Below, piece after piece: positions 26,582 to 36,138 of a stretch of 64,000 nucleotides of DNA. Position 1 is the first letter of the stretch; each line of letters opens with the position of its first letter. The position numbers were made by a program, and so were the translations under genes. Source of the stretch: Yersinia thracica (GTDB taxonomy: Bacteria; Pseudomonadota; Gammaproteobacteria; Enterobacterales; Enterobacteriaceae); assembly GCF_902170565.1 (NCBI RefSeq), contig NZ_CABHXX010000009.1, positions 1 through 64,000 of the forward strand, in the 5' to 3' direction. The notes under the pieces were generated by a model, which ran no database searches, was not told the DNA's origin, and was given only the letters and a program-made list of their open reading frames with translations.

Positions 26582-28039
26582 ATGTCAAAAAATTATGCCG
26601 CAGTATCACAGCAAATCGTCGATGCTATTGGCGGGGCCAATAATATCGGGGCTGTGACTCATTGTATGACGCGTTTACGCTTTGTACTCAATGATGCAAG
26701 TGCGGTTGATTTGGCTAAGCTGAAAGCCATAACGGGTGTGCTAGGTGTGGTACATAGTGAGAATCAGTGCCAGGTTATCATTGGCAATAATGTGAGCTAT
26801 GCCTTTGCTGAAGTGATTAAACTGCTCCCAGAAGGCGCATTACCGGTAAACGCGCTGCCCCAGAAAAATAAAATCACCTTAAAGCGGATAGGGGCGGGGA
26901 TACTGGATGCATTGATTGGCACCATGTCACCGTTGATCCCGGCCATCATCGGCGGTTCCATGGTGAAACTGCTGGCGATGATACTGGATATGACCGGCCT
27001 CTTTGGGAAAGGCTCATCAACTCTCATTATTCTGAATGTCATTGGTGACGGCGCTTTCTTCTTCTTGCCAGTGATGGTGGCGGCTTCTGCGGCGATAAAA
27101 TTCAAAACCAATATGTCGCTGGCTATCGCTATTGCCGGGGTATTGGTTCATCCGGCCTTTATTGATTTAATGGCAAAAGCTGCGCAAGGCCAACATGTTG
27201 AATTTATGGGCGTAACTGTCACTGCGGTGAAGTACACCTATACCGTGATCCCGGCACTTTGTATGACTTGGTTGCTGTCTTATATTGAGCGATGGGTTGA
27301 CCGCATCACTCCAGCAGTGACTAAAAACTTCCTTAAACCGATGCTGATCGTGCTGATCTCAGCGCCTATTGCCATCATGTTTATTGGGCCGTTGGGAATA
27401 TGGATTGGTAGCGGCATTTCTTCTTTGGTGTATACCGTTCATGATTATCTGGGTTGGCTCTCCGTGGCGATTATGGGCGCACTCTGGCCATTATTGGTTA
27501 TGACTGGTATGCACCGTGTTTTTACGCCAACCATCATTCAGACCATTGCCGAAACAGGGAAAGAGGGCATGGTGATGCCATCAGAAATTGGTGCAAACCT
27601 TTCATTGGGCGGCTCATCCCTGGCGGTTGCCTGGCGCACCAAAAATCCCGAGTTGCGGCAAACGGCGTTGGCCGCCGCGGCTTCAGCGATTGTAGCGGGT
27701 ATCTCTGAACCGGCACTTTATGGGGTGGCGTTGCGGCTCAAACGCCCCTTAATCGCCAGCCTTATCAGCGGATTTATCTGTGGCGCGGTGGCCGGAATCG
27801 GTGGGCTAGCTAGCCATTCCATGGCTTCACCTGGGTTATTTACCAGTGTTCAGTTCTTCGATCCGGCTAATCCAATGAGCATTGTATGGGTGTTTGGCGT
27901 CATGGTTCTGGCGATAGTTATCTCTTTCGTCACGACACTTTTACTGGGATTTGAAGATATTCCTGTTGAAGACAGCGTAAGTGGCGGCGCCCATTCTACT
28001 GACCCTGCTGTTTCGCACAGTGCAGTAAAAATTAACTAA
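26582..28039 (+). CDS. ascF: PTS beta-glucoside transporter EIIBC
   Basis: A 485-residue membrane permease of the PTS Glc family that imports and phosphorylates cellobiose, arbutin or salicin. The N-terminal EIIB domain has the phosphorylated Cys28 in 'GAVTHCMTRLRF'; the EIIC domain from about residue 100 has ten or so membrane segments and 'GISEPALYGV' near 370. No EIIA domain is fused, so it must borrow one. The ATG at 26582 is preferred over an in-frame TTG at 26573, because GGGGAG would abut the TTG. Confidence 0.88.
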   Translation: MSKNYAAVSQQIVDAIGGANNIGAVTHCMTRLRFVLNDASAVDLAKLKAITGVLGVVHSENQCQVIIGNNVSYAFAEVIKLLPEGALPVNALPQKNKITLKRIGAGILDALIGTMSPLIPAIIGGSMVKLLAMILDMTGLFGKGSSTLIILNVIGDGAFFFLPVMVAASAAIKFKTNMSLAIAIAGVLVHPAFIDLMAKAAQGQHVEFMGVTVTAVKYTYTVIPALCMTWLLSYIERWVDRITPAVTKNFLKPMLIVLISAPIAIMFIGPLGIWIGSGISSLVYTVHDYLGWLSVAIMGALWPLLVMTGMHRVFTPTIIQTIAETGKEGMVMPSEIGANLSLGGSSLAVAWRTKNPELRQTALAAAASAIVAGISEPALYGVALRLKRPLIASLISGFICGAVAGIGGLASHSMASPGLFTSVQFFDPANPMSIVWVFGVMVLAIVISFVTTLLLGFEDIPVEDSVSGGAHSTDPAVSHSAVKIN

Positions 28040-28054
28040 ATGAAGAGGTATTGA

Positions 28055-29485
<1,431 letters not shown>

Positions 29486-29492
29486 ATAACTC

Positions 29493-29526
29493 GCCGGGAA
29501 TGACGTCTATGACTGATATTCCCGGC
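29493..29526 (+). terminator. Stem-loop after ascB
   Basis: GCCGGGAAT and ATTCCCGGC form a perfect 9-bp stem with a 16-base loop, eight bases after the ascB stop. The following run is AATGAATTTTATT, so it is a moderate intrinsic terminator. Confidence 0.6.
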
Positions 29527-29577
29527 AATGAATTTTATTCGAATACAGCGGTATTTTTATTGTTATTTTTTGATGTG

Positions 29578-29889
29578 TTACTCGTGGCGATCGCGTGTCG
29601 AGCCTTTCTTCAAGTTGATCATAAAATCCATAAATGCAGTCCGCAATGGGGTAAATATCGGGTGTTTGCGATTCTCCATCATAGTTTCCGAAAACAGCTT
29701 CAGACCTAATGCAAATGCGGCTGTTTTCTCTTTACCAAAGTCCAAGTCTTCGCGCGCCTGTAACCGTTCGATGATGCCGAGGATCTCATCGTGATTCTCG
29801 GCTTCGAATGTTACCGGGGCTTTATCTATGGCTTCACCTGTGCGATCAGTCAGTGGCTCAATGGTGATCCTATAGCGATATCCCGGCAT
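29578..29889 (-). CDS. DUF3861 family protein
   Basis: A 103-residue cytoplasmic protein with the family opening 'YRYRITIEPLTDRTG' and 'ENHDEILGIIERLQAR' in the middle. No catalytic motif or membrane segment is visible. Its start overlaps the PadR stop by one base (TAATG), so it is co-translated with the regulator and probably linked to the same response. Function unknown. Confidence 0.72.
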   Translation of the reverse strand: MPGYRYRITIEPLTDRTGEAIDKAPVTFEAENHDEILGIIERLQAREDLDFGKEKTAAFALGLKLFSETMMENRKHPIFTPLRTAFMDFMINLKKGSTRDRHE

Positions 29890-30548
29890 TAGTTTTTCTC
29901 CGCTTCTTGAGTCTCTGCCGCCTTGGGTTCTAACTCTTTTTCAATGGTTTCTACTGCCGTCAATAATGCTGCATTAATATGCTCAACCTGTTGTGGCGTC
30001 ACATCTGAGCGCATCATACTGCTGCGTAGAATGTGGCGTAAACGGTGCATGGCCTCAGAAATCCCTTCAGCCAAGTTCCCCTCTGGGCGGCGGTTTACCT
30101 GCGCCAGTCGTGAAAAAATAACATCAACCATCTGTTGGTTTTGCTGCAATTCAGCTTTTCCAGCATCCGTGATTTGGTAGCTTTTACGCCCATTGCCGGT
30201 TGCCACTGGGGTAACAAAATCCTGTTCTTCTAACAATGTTAGTGTTGGATAAATAACTCCTGGGCTTGGAACATATAAGCCTGAGGATGCCTCTTCGATA
30301 GCTTTAATCAGTTCGTAACCATGGCAGGGCTTTTTATCAAGTAGTGCTAGCAGGACAACCCGCAAATCACCATGTTCAAACAGGCGATGCATTTTTTCAC
30401 CACGCCCACGTCTGCTGCCTCTTGCGGCTTCGATTGCTTCCGCTGCCATAGGGTGGCGACCGCCGCGATGCATTCTTTCGTCGCAACGGTGCTGCCCTTC
30501 ATGGTGTTCTCTACCACAACGATGACCACGTTTTGAAAAACCAAACAT
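29889..30548 (-). CDS. PadR-family regulator with a His/Cys-rich N-terminus
   Basis: A 219-residue PadR-family repressor. Residues about 55-135 are the winged helix ('DLRVVLLALLDKKPCHGYELIKAIEEASSG' and 'PSPGVIYPTLTLLEEQDFV'), and the C-terminal helices mediate dimerisation. The first 33 residues contain six or more His and two Cys, like the nickel/iron-responsive YqjI (NfeR), suggesting metal sensing. The promoter carries a 33-bp near-perfect palindrome, so it probably represses itself. It is the first gene of a two-gene operon with DUF3861. Confidence 0.8.
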   Translation of the reverse strand: MFGFSKRGHRCGREHHEGQHRCDERMHRGGRHPMAAEAIEAARGSRRGRGEKMHRLFEHGDLRVVLLALLDKKPCHGYELIKAIEEASSGLYVPSPGVIYPTLTLLEEQDFVTPVATGNGRKSYQITDAGKAELQQNQQMVDVIFSRLAQVNRRPEGNLAEGISEAMHRLRHILRSSMMRSDVTPQQVEHINAALLTAVETIEKELEPKAAETQEAEKN

Positions 30549-30560
30549 AATGAATCTCCT

Positions 30561-30647
30561 TTAGATATATCGAAACGATTTCGATATATCTAATTTAGAT
30601 CGATATATCGAAATTAGCAAGGAGGGATGTAAAAAAGATATATCTAA
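30561..30647. promoter_or_regulatory. Palindromic operator cluster of the PadR-type gene
   Basis: The arms TTAGATATATCGAAA and TTTCGATATATCTAA pair perfectly around CGA (30561-30593). A related half palindrome, GATCGATATATCGAAA, follows at 30598-30613, and GATATATCTAA recurs at 30637-30647. The first palindrome begins 13 bases upstream of the gene start, which suggests steric repression. Confidence 0.75.
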
Positions 30648-30791
30648 ATGATTTTTTCATCAGAATGGCTGAGGGGGATTTCTTAGGTGAGAGACGGAAT
30701 GGGGCGGTGCAATGAGGGCAATGCGCAATATTTCCTGACTGATTTTCTCAAGCAGGAAACTAAGCCGCAGTAATAAGCGGTGCTATAAAAT

Positions 30792-30825
30792 CCCCTTGCT
30801 CCGCAGAACCGCACAGGGCAAGGGG
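30792..30825 (-). terminator. Probable terminator after yjdM
   Basis: CCCCTTGC and GCAAGGGG form a perfect 8-bp stem; on the minus strand the stem is followed by ATTTTATA. It lies 20 bases after the yjdM stop codon. Confidence 0.65.
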
Positions 30826-30844
30826 AAAATAGCGGGTTAAGCCA

Positions 30845-31183
30845 TTAGCTTTTCTTCACAAACTCAGATTTCAGCTTCATTGGGCCAAATCCATCAATTT
30901 TACAATCAATATTGTGGTCACCTTCAACTAGGCGGATGCTTTTCACTTTGGTTCCGATTTTCAGAGTTGAAGAGCTGCCTTTTACTTTTAGGTCTTTAAC
31001 CACAGTTACCGCATCACCGTCAGCCAGTAAATTACCATTGGCATCACGCACCACCAGGCCTTCATCGGCTGCTGCGGAATCGCTATTTTCCGACCACTCA
31101 TGACCACATTCTGGGCAATTTAATTTTTCCCCTTCCTGCCATGTATATTCAGAACTGCACTTCGGACAGTTTGGTAAACCCAT
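30845..31183 (-). CDS. yjdM: YjdM/PhnA zinc-ribbon protein
   Basis: A 112-residue protein with an N-terminal zinc ribbon ('[11 protein letters not shown]' and '[10 protein letters not shown]', CX2C...CX2C) and a C-terminal SH3-like barrel ('[28 protein letters not shown]'). It was once called PhnA but has no proved role in phosphonate breakdown. The ATG at 31183 is preferred over an in-frame GTG just upstream. Single gene with its own terminator. Confidence 0.88.
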   Translation of the reverse strand: MGLPNCPKCSSEYTWQEGEKLNCPECGHEWSENSDSAAADEGLVVRDANGNLLADGDAVTVVKDLKVKGSSSTLKIGTKVKSIRLVEGDHNIDCKIDGFGPMKLKSEFVKKS

Positions 31184-31505
31184 CACGCTAACCTCTTGAA
31201 ATTAAAATTAATAAATATAAAAAAGTGACAAATCACAGACTATTGTATTGATATACACCTATTTTACACATTTTATCACATTAAAGGGTAGGTTTGTCAT
31301 TGTCCCTATGCGGATAGCCAAGGAATAACGTCATGCTGTTCAGAATACGCATGACCCGAACGCCCAAAATCCCGGCCTCGGCTTCACGGAGCATACAGAT
31401 GATCTGTTTTTACTTAACTGATGAGTGTCATTGACCCATGACAAGGCTGTTGGGGTGGCTCCACTTTATAATCAAGGCCATTTATTTTCTCAGTGGTATG
31501 AAAGT
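31184..31505. other. yjdM-roxA intergenic region
   Basis: About 320 bases without a supported gene, carrying the divergent promoters. An open frame runs from a GTG at 31425 into roxA, but the extra 27 residues have no similarity to the family. Confidence 0.5.
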
Positions 31506-32627
31506 ATGGCTTATCAACTTAACCTTAATTGGCCCGAATTTTTAGAGAAATATTGGCAAAAACAGCCAGTTGTATTAAAAAATGCCTTCCCGAATTTTGT
31601 CGATCCGATTACGCCGGACGAGTTGGCGGGCTTGGCAATGGAAGCAGAGGTAGATAGCCGTCTGGTCAGCCATACAAATGGTCAATGGCAGGCGAGTAAC
31701 GGGCCATTTGAGCACTTTGATAACCTGGGTGAGACCAATTGGTCACTGTTAGCTCAGGCGGTTAACCATTGGCATGCCCCTTCTGCTGAGTTAGTGCGGC
31801 CGTTTCGTGTGCTGCCAGATTGGCGTTTAGACGACTTAATGATCTCCTTTTCGGTCCCAGGTGGCGGAGTTGGGCCGCATATTGATCAATATGATGTGTT
31901 TATTATCCAAGGGATGGGCAGCCGCCGTTGGCGGGTTGGCGATAAACTACCGTTAAAGCAGTTTTGCCCACATCCGGCACTGCTACATGTTGAGCCATTC
32001 ACACCCATTATTGATGAAGATTTGGCGCCGGGCGATATTCTTTATATTCCACCAGGTTTCCCGCACGATGGTTTCACGCACGAAACGGCGTTTAACTACT
32101 CGGTGGGTTTTCGCGGGCCAAATGGGCGGGATTTAATCAGCAGTTTTGCTGACTATGCGCTGGAAAACGATCTTGGTAATGAGCACTACAGCGACCCTGA
32201 TTTAACCTGTCGAGAACATCCAGGCCGGGTTGAGGAATATGAACTCGACCGTCTGCGTGGGATGATGATCGAGATGATTAATCAACCAGAAGACTTTAAA
32301 CAATGGTTTGGCCGCTTTGCAACGACACCCCGCCATGAGTTGGATATTGCTCCAGCGGAGCCGCCTTATGAGCCGAAAGAGATTGTCGATGCCCTGATGG
32401 ACGGTGAGGTCTTGACTCGCCTTAGTGGGCTGCGGGTTCTACAAGTGGGGGACGGTTTCTTTATCAATAGTGAGCGGTTGGAAATAGGTGACTCAAAAGC
32501 CGCTGATGCGCTGTGTCGCTATACTATTCTCGGCAAGGAGGAACTGGGGGAGGCGCTCCGTAATCCGGCTTTCATTGCGGAGTTAACTGAGTTAGTTAAT
32601 CAGGGATACTGGTTCTTCGACGAATAA
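31506..32627 (+). CDS. roxA: Ribosomal protein uL16 arginine hydroxylase
   Basis: A 373-residue Fe(II)/2-oxoglutarate oxygenase (YcfD) that hydroxylates an arginine of ribosomal protein uL16. The JmjC double-stranded beta helix carries the iron ligands His125, Asp127 ('GPHIDQYD') and His187 ('GFPHDGF'), at the same positions as in E. coli. The start at 31506 gives exactly the E. coli length; the frame can be read from a GTG at 31425. The upstream ribosome-binding site is weak. In E. coli roxA is next to phoQ; here it is not. Confidence 0.92.
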   Translation: MAYQLNLNWPEFLEKYWQKQPVVLKNAFPNFVDPITPDELAGLAMEAEVDSRLVSHTNGQWQASNGPFEHFDNLGETNWSLLAQAVNHWHAPSAELVRPFRVLPDWRLDDLMISFSVPGGGVGPHIDQYDVFIIQGMGSRRWRVGDKLPLKQFCPHPALLHVEPFTPIIDEDLAPGDILYIPPGFPHDGFTHETAFNYSVGFRGPNGRDLISSFADYALENDLGNEHYSDPDLTCREHPGRVEEYELDRLRGMMIEMINQPEDFKQWFGRFATTPRHELDIAPAEPPYEPKEIVDALMDGEVLTRLSGLRVLQVGDGFFINSERLEIGDSKAADALCRYTILGKEELGEALRNPAFIAELTELVNQGYWFFDE

Positions 32628-32641
32628 TTATATTTTTAATA

Positions 32642-32684
32642 GCGGTTTCCGAAAGCGTATATTGTGAGCCAATTCGGAAGCCGC
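32642..32684. terminator. Stem-loop after roxA
   Basis: GCGGTTTCCGAA and TTCGGAAGCCGC form a long stem with one mismatch (T opposite G) and a 19-base loop, 15 bases after the roxA stop. A poor U-run follows, so it may be a weak terminator. Confidence 0.5.
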
Positions 32685-32859
32685 ACCTTACCTATGCCTG
32701 TTAGCGGGTATCCAACCAGCCAGTCCCCGATAAGTTATCAAAAACGCATGATTATTTGGGGCAATATATTGCCTTGTTTATTAGGCCATTACCTTGATAC
32801 GTGGCAGAATATAAAAAAGCAATCATTCCCATTTCACCTGAGATGATAAATATATAAAT

Positions 32860-34629
32860 ATGGATCGCTCCCGTATATTCAAGTTTCTGTTACCTTATTT
32901 GTGGCCTAAAAATAACTCGAAACTCCGTTATTACCTGATTGCCGCCGTCCTATTTATGGTGGTTTCTAAGGTCAGTACCACACTTGTGCCCCTTGCCTAC
33001 AGGGCGATGATCGACACATTAAGCAGTGAAAGTGCCAAGATGATGGCTATCCCCATCACCTTGATAATTGCTTATGGGGTCGCGAGAGTCAGTGCCTCCC
33101 TATTTGAAGAATTGCGTAACGTGATGTTTGTACACGTCAGCCAGAATGCGACTCGATTACTTGGTTTACGGGTATTTAAACAATTACATGCGCTAAGTTT
33201 GCGTTTTCATCTGGACAGACAAACAGGCGGGCTATCTTTATCTATTGAGCGCGGTACACAAGCGGTTGCAACAGTACTTTCCCGCATTTTGTTCTCTATA
33301 TTCCCCATTTTATTTGAGATAACCCTGGTCTCTCTTATTATGTGGCATCTGTTAGATGGTTGGTTTGCGGCCGCTATTCTGGCGACAGTGGCATGCTATA
33401 TCCTATTTACTGTTGTGGCGGTCAGTTGGCGAACCCGTTTTCGGCGTGAGCTAAATCAAGCTAATTCAGATGCTAACACCAAGTCTATCGACAGCCTGAT
33501 AAATTATGAAACGGTAAAATATTTTGGTAATGAAGAGTTTGAAGCTGAGCGCTTTAATACTTCGCGCCAACTGTATGAATATGCTGCAATTAAAAATCAG
33601 TTCAGTTTTACGGCGTTAAGTCTCGGGCAGACGGCAATTATTTCCATCGGGTTGGTGGTGATGATGTCCATGGCGGCGCAAGGTATCACGCAAGGTCGTA
33701 TGAGCATTGGTGATTTTGTGTTAGTGAATGCTTATCTTCTTCAGTTGTACCAGCCGCTCAATTTCTTTGGGTTTATTTACTCCGAAATTCGGCAAGCATT
33801 AATTGATATGGAAAATATGCTTGATTTGCTGATGGTGGAGAAAGAGATTACCGATAATCCTAATGCGCCTGCTTTGCAGTTGACCAAGGGCGAAGTGCGC
33901 TTTGATGCTGTCAGTTTTGGTTATGATCCGCGTAGACCTATTCTAAATAAAGTGAGTTTCACTATCCCAGCGGGCAAAACCGTGGCGGTTGTTGGTGCAT
34001 CGGGGGCCGGTAAATCAACACTATCTCGACTATTATTCCGGTTTTACGATGTGACTGATGGCGCGATTTATATTGATGATCAAGATATCCGCCATGTGAC
34101 TCAAGCGAGTTTACGTGAGGCCATTGGCATCGTGCCGCAAGATACAGTGCTCTTCAATGACACGCTGCGTTATAACATTGCTTACGGCAGAACTTCTTCC
34201 AGTTTTGCAGAAATAGAACGCGCGGCGAAACTGGCCCATATTCATGATTTTATCATTAGTTTGCCAGATGGTTATGACACGCGAGTAGGGGAGCGTGGGC
34301 TTAAGTTATCGGGGGGTGAGAAACAGCGAGTGGCGATTGCGCGCACGATTCTTAAAAAACCGGCTATTTTAGTTTTTGATGAGGCGACCAGCGCGTTAGA
34401 TACACATACTGAGCGCGAAATTCAGGCCCACCTGCGCGAAGTGAGCCGCGACCATACTACTCTGGTTATTGCCCACCGCTTATCCACCATTATTGATGCC
34501 GATGAAATTATTGTGATGGAAGCGGGCTCAATAGTTGAACGCGGGCGGCATGAGGCATTATTGCTGAAAAATGGCCGGTACGCAGCCATGTGGCAGAATC
34601 AATACCATGAAGAGGAGCAACTTGCATAA
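32860..34629 (+). CDS. Atm1/ABCB7-type ABC exporter
   Basis: A 589-residue half-transporter with six membrane helices fused to an ATPase. Walker A is 'GASGAGKSTLSRLLF', the signature 'LSGGEKQRVAIARTI' and Walker B 'ILVFDEATSALD'. The segments 'YFGNEEFEAERF' and 'LVNAYLLQLYQPLNFFG' are typical of the Atm1/HMT1 class, which exports glutathione-linked metal or sulfur species. It acts as a homodimer in the inner membrane. Single gene; the regulated substrate is not known. Confidence 0.85.
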   Translation: MDRSRIFKFLLPYLWPKNNSKLRYYLIAAVLFMVVSKVSTTLVPLAYRAMIDTLSSESAKMMAIPITLIIAYGVARVSASLFEELRNVMFVHVSQNATRLLGLRVFKQLHALSLRFHLDRQTGGLSLSIERGTQAVATVLSRILFSIFPILFEITLVSLIMWHLLDGWFAAAILATVACYILFTVVAVSWRTRFRRELNQANSDANTKSIDSLINYETVKYFGNEEFEAERFNTSRQLYEYAAIKNQFSFTALSLGQTAIISIGLVVMMSMAAQGITQGRMSIGDFVLVNAYLLQLYQPLNFFGFIYSEIRQALIDMENMLDLLMVEKEITDNPNAPALQLTKGEVRFDAVSFGYDPRRPILNKVSFTIPAGKTVAVVGASGAGKSTLSRLLFRFYDVTDGAIYIDDQDIRHVTQASLREAIGIVPQDTVLFNDTLRYNIAYGRTSSSFAEIERAAKLAHIHDFIISLPDGYDTRVGERGLKLSGGEKQRVAIARTILKKPAILVFDEATSALDTHTEREIQAHLREVSRDHTTLVIAHRLSTIIDADEIIVMEAGSIVERGRHEALLLKNGRYAAMWQNQYHEEEQLA

Positions 34630-34640
34630 TAACAAGTTGC

Positions 34641-34937
34641 TTATAAAGACTCTGCAAAAGGGTGCATGAACATGAATGTGCACTCTTTTCGCTGATATTG
34701 ATTGATTTGTGGAACCAGTCGCCTGAAATGCTCTGAAGCACAATGTATATCTAATGCTGCTTGGTCTGGCCATTCTTCAATAAAAATAAAGTTGCCGGGA
34801 TCTTTGTGATTGATAAATAAATCATAGGAAATACAAAGTGGCTCAAGTTTTGTTCTTTCCACCAATTCTTTATAGAGTGGCATGACATCACTGATGTGCT
34901 CAGGTTTTATAAAATCTTGTGCAATGACTTTTAACAT
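34641..34937 (-). CDS. Small ABM-domain monooxygenase (YgiN-like)
   Basis: A 98-residue ferredoxin-like fold protein of the antibiotic biosynthesis monooxygenase type. 'MLKVIAQDFIKPEHISDVMPLYKELVERTKLEPLCISYDL' and 'FIFIEEWPDQAALDIH' are the common marks. The ATG at 34937 is chosen because the longer frame to 34991 starts with TTG and overlaps a small hydrophobic gene. Cofactor-free members oxidise quinols; substrate unknown. It lies 10 bases after the microprotein described next. Confidence 0.75.
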   Translation of the reverse strand: MLKVIAQDFIKPEHISDVMPLYKELVERTKLEPLCISYDLFINHKDPGNFIFIEEWPDQAALDIHCASEHFRRLVPQINQYQRKECTFMFMHPFAESL

Positions 34938-34947
34938 AGGTCTGGCG

Positions 34948-35022
34948 CTAGGCTCCGGTAAAATGCGTGTAAGCGAATACTGCCAGCGCAATTGCGATCA
35001 TAATTATCGTCGTTTTTCTCAT
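34948..35022 (-). CDS. 24-residue hydrophobic microprotein (new candidate)
   Basis: The minus strand encodes MRKTTIIMIAIALAVFAYTH and four more residues, then TAG. Residues 4-19 form one membrane segment with positive charges (RK) at the N-terminus, a typical single-span small protein. GAG lies eight bases before the ATG. The stop is 10 bases before the ABM gene, so the two are probably in one operon. It is too short for normal gene finders; whether it is translated is untested. Confidence 0.5.
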   Translation of the reverse strand: MRKTTIIMIAIALAVFAYTHFTGA

Positions 35023-35267
35023 TTCAATTCTCGTTATAAATGATGAGTTTCAAGTTGGCTTGCCAAACGATAACGTAAAACCCGCTAAAAAACAGCTATC
35101 CGCGACAGAATATCGAATTTCAGGGTAATGTCAGTAAAATCAATCAAGTCACACTGGACGGGGTTCTTACGGGAGATTAATCCTGTTTAAGTTGATATTG
35201 ATCTCATTTTTAATATAATTATTTGTGTTAACTTTCATGATGTGCTTTGTCACATAAGGGGGATAAT

Positions 35268-35462
35268 ATGTCAGCACTTGAGAAACTCGTTTCAGCATAT
35301 TGCCATACCAGCCTGGACTTTGTGGCATCCACGGTTGCTTTTATGGAAAACCAAAAAAAGAAAATAAATGTTGATGAAATTGAAGCGAAACTTTCGCCTG
35401 ATGAATGTGATTTTTTCCGGGAAAGATTAGCTCATTACAGAGATATATACCGGCCTCAGTGA
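35268..35462 (+). CDS. Small conserved-looking protein, 64 residues
   Basis: A 64-residue soluble protein preceded by a strong ribosome-binding site (AGGGGGA, six bases before the ATG). It is helical and acidic/basic mixed, with 'KLSPDECDFFRERLAHYRDIYRP' at the C-terminus. I do not recognise the family. It stands alone, divergent from the ABM gene and followed by a strong terminator, which supports it as real. Confidence 0.65.
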   Translation: MSALEKLVSAYCHTSLDFVASTVAFMENQKKKINVDEIEAKLSPDECDFFRERLAHYRDIYRPQ

Positions 35463-35495
35463 TCTTATGGCGGTTTTGTCCTGCATTCGACATTA

Positions 35496-35521
35496 AATAA
35501 GCCGCCTGATGGCGGCTTATT
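35496..35521. terminator. Bidirectional terminator
   Basis: AATAAGCCGCC and GGCGGCTTATT form an 11-bp stem with a four-base loop (TGAT). A-rich on one side and T-rich on the other, it can serve both the 64-residue gene and the convergent Mop gene. Confidence 0.8.
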
Positions 35522-35558
35522 CGATGATAAAAATAGAATCTATGAAGATAGGGCGCTC

Positions 35559-35990
35559 TTATACTTTCTTGGTAGCAAGAATGACACTTGATGCTTTAAA
35601 TAATGCAGTGACTTCACTTCCTACAGATAGCGCCATTTCTTCCAAACTTTCATTGGTAATAACTGAAATCAGTGCTAACCCATTAACGGTAACAACTTCA
35701 ACAGTAGAGTTAACGGCACCTTTTGAGATGGTCTGGACTTTACCCGTAAATTGGTTGCGAGCTGAAAAATTCAAACCACAATCCAGAGAAGTCAAAATAA
35801 CCCAAGGTGCTTTGACTAAGGCAATTGCAGGTTTTCCAACCGCCAGACCTAATGCTTTGCAGCTCGTTTTAGTAATGACGGTAGTCAGCTTTTCACCGCC
35901 ATCTAAAAATAGAACAACCTCATCATTGACTGAACCTTCAACAATGGCATGGACTGTTCCAGATAACTGGTTTCGTGCAGAGATAGACAT
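35559..35990 (-). CDS. Di-Mop (TOBE) molybdate-binding protein
   Basis: A 143-residue protein made of two tandem Mop/TOBE domains, residues about 3-70 and 72-140; each begins with 'SARNQLSG' or 'SARNQFTG' and carries a 'LGLAVGKPAIALVKAPWVILT'-type core. Such ModG-like molbindins store or buffer molybdate or tungstate in the cytoplasm. The start follows GAGGGA at seven bases. A perfect 15-bp palindrome lies just upstream. The DmsA homologue in this window is a molybdoenzyme consumer, but there is no operon link. Confidence 0.82.
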   Translation of the reverse strand: MSISARNQLSGTVHAIVEGSVNDEVVLFLDGGEKLTTVITKTSCKALGLAVGKPAIALVKAPWVILTSLDCGLNFSARNQFTGKVQTISKGAVNSTVEVVTVNGLALISVITNESLEEMALSVGSEVTALFKASSVILATKKV

Positions 35991-36007
35991 CGTATTCCCT
36001 CATGGTC

Positions 36008-36022
36008 ATGTCAAATTGACAT
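36008..36022. promoter_or_regulatory. 15-bp perfect palindrome upstream of the Mop gene
   Basis: ATGTCAA-A-TTGACAT is a perfect odd-length palindrome, centred 25 bases upstream of the start codon. It does not match the ModE consensus. A likely operator of an unidentified regulator. Confidence 0.45.
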
Positions 36023-36138
36023 CGCGCCAGACGAGATTCCAGCCCGACACCTCATTTGACCAAATACACTTACAGGAGTACAGGTATGATGCTCATGTGT
36101 CATAGAAAAAAATGGACGCGTGCTAGCGATCGCACAAA

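Noticed and set aside
31425-31505. 27-residue N-terminal extension of RoxA from a GTG
   Set aside because: The ATG at 31506 gives the exact E. coli length and iron-ligand numbering.
35509-36105. 198-codon plus-strand frame opposite the Mop protein gene
   Set aside because: It mirrors the two Mop repeats and starts inside a terminator stem.
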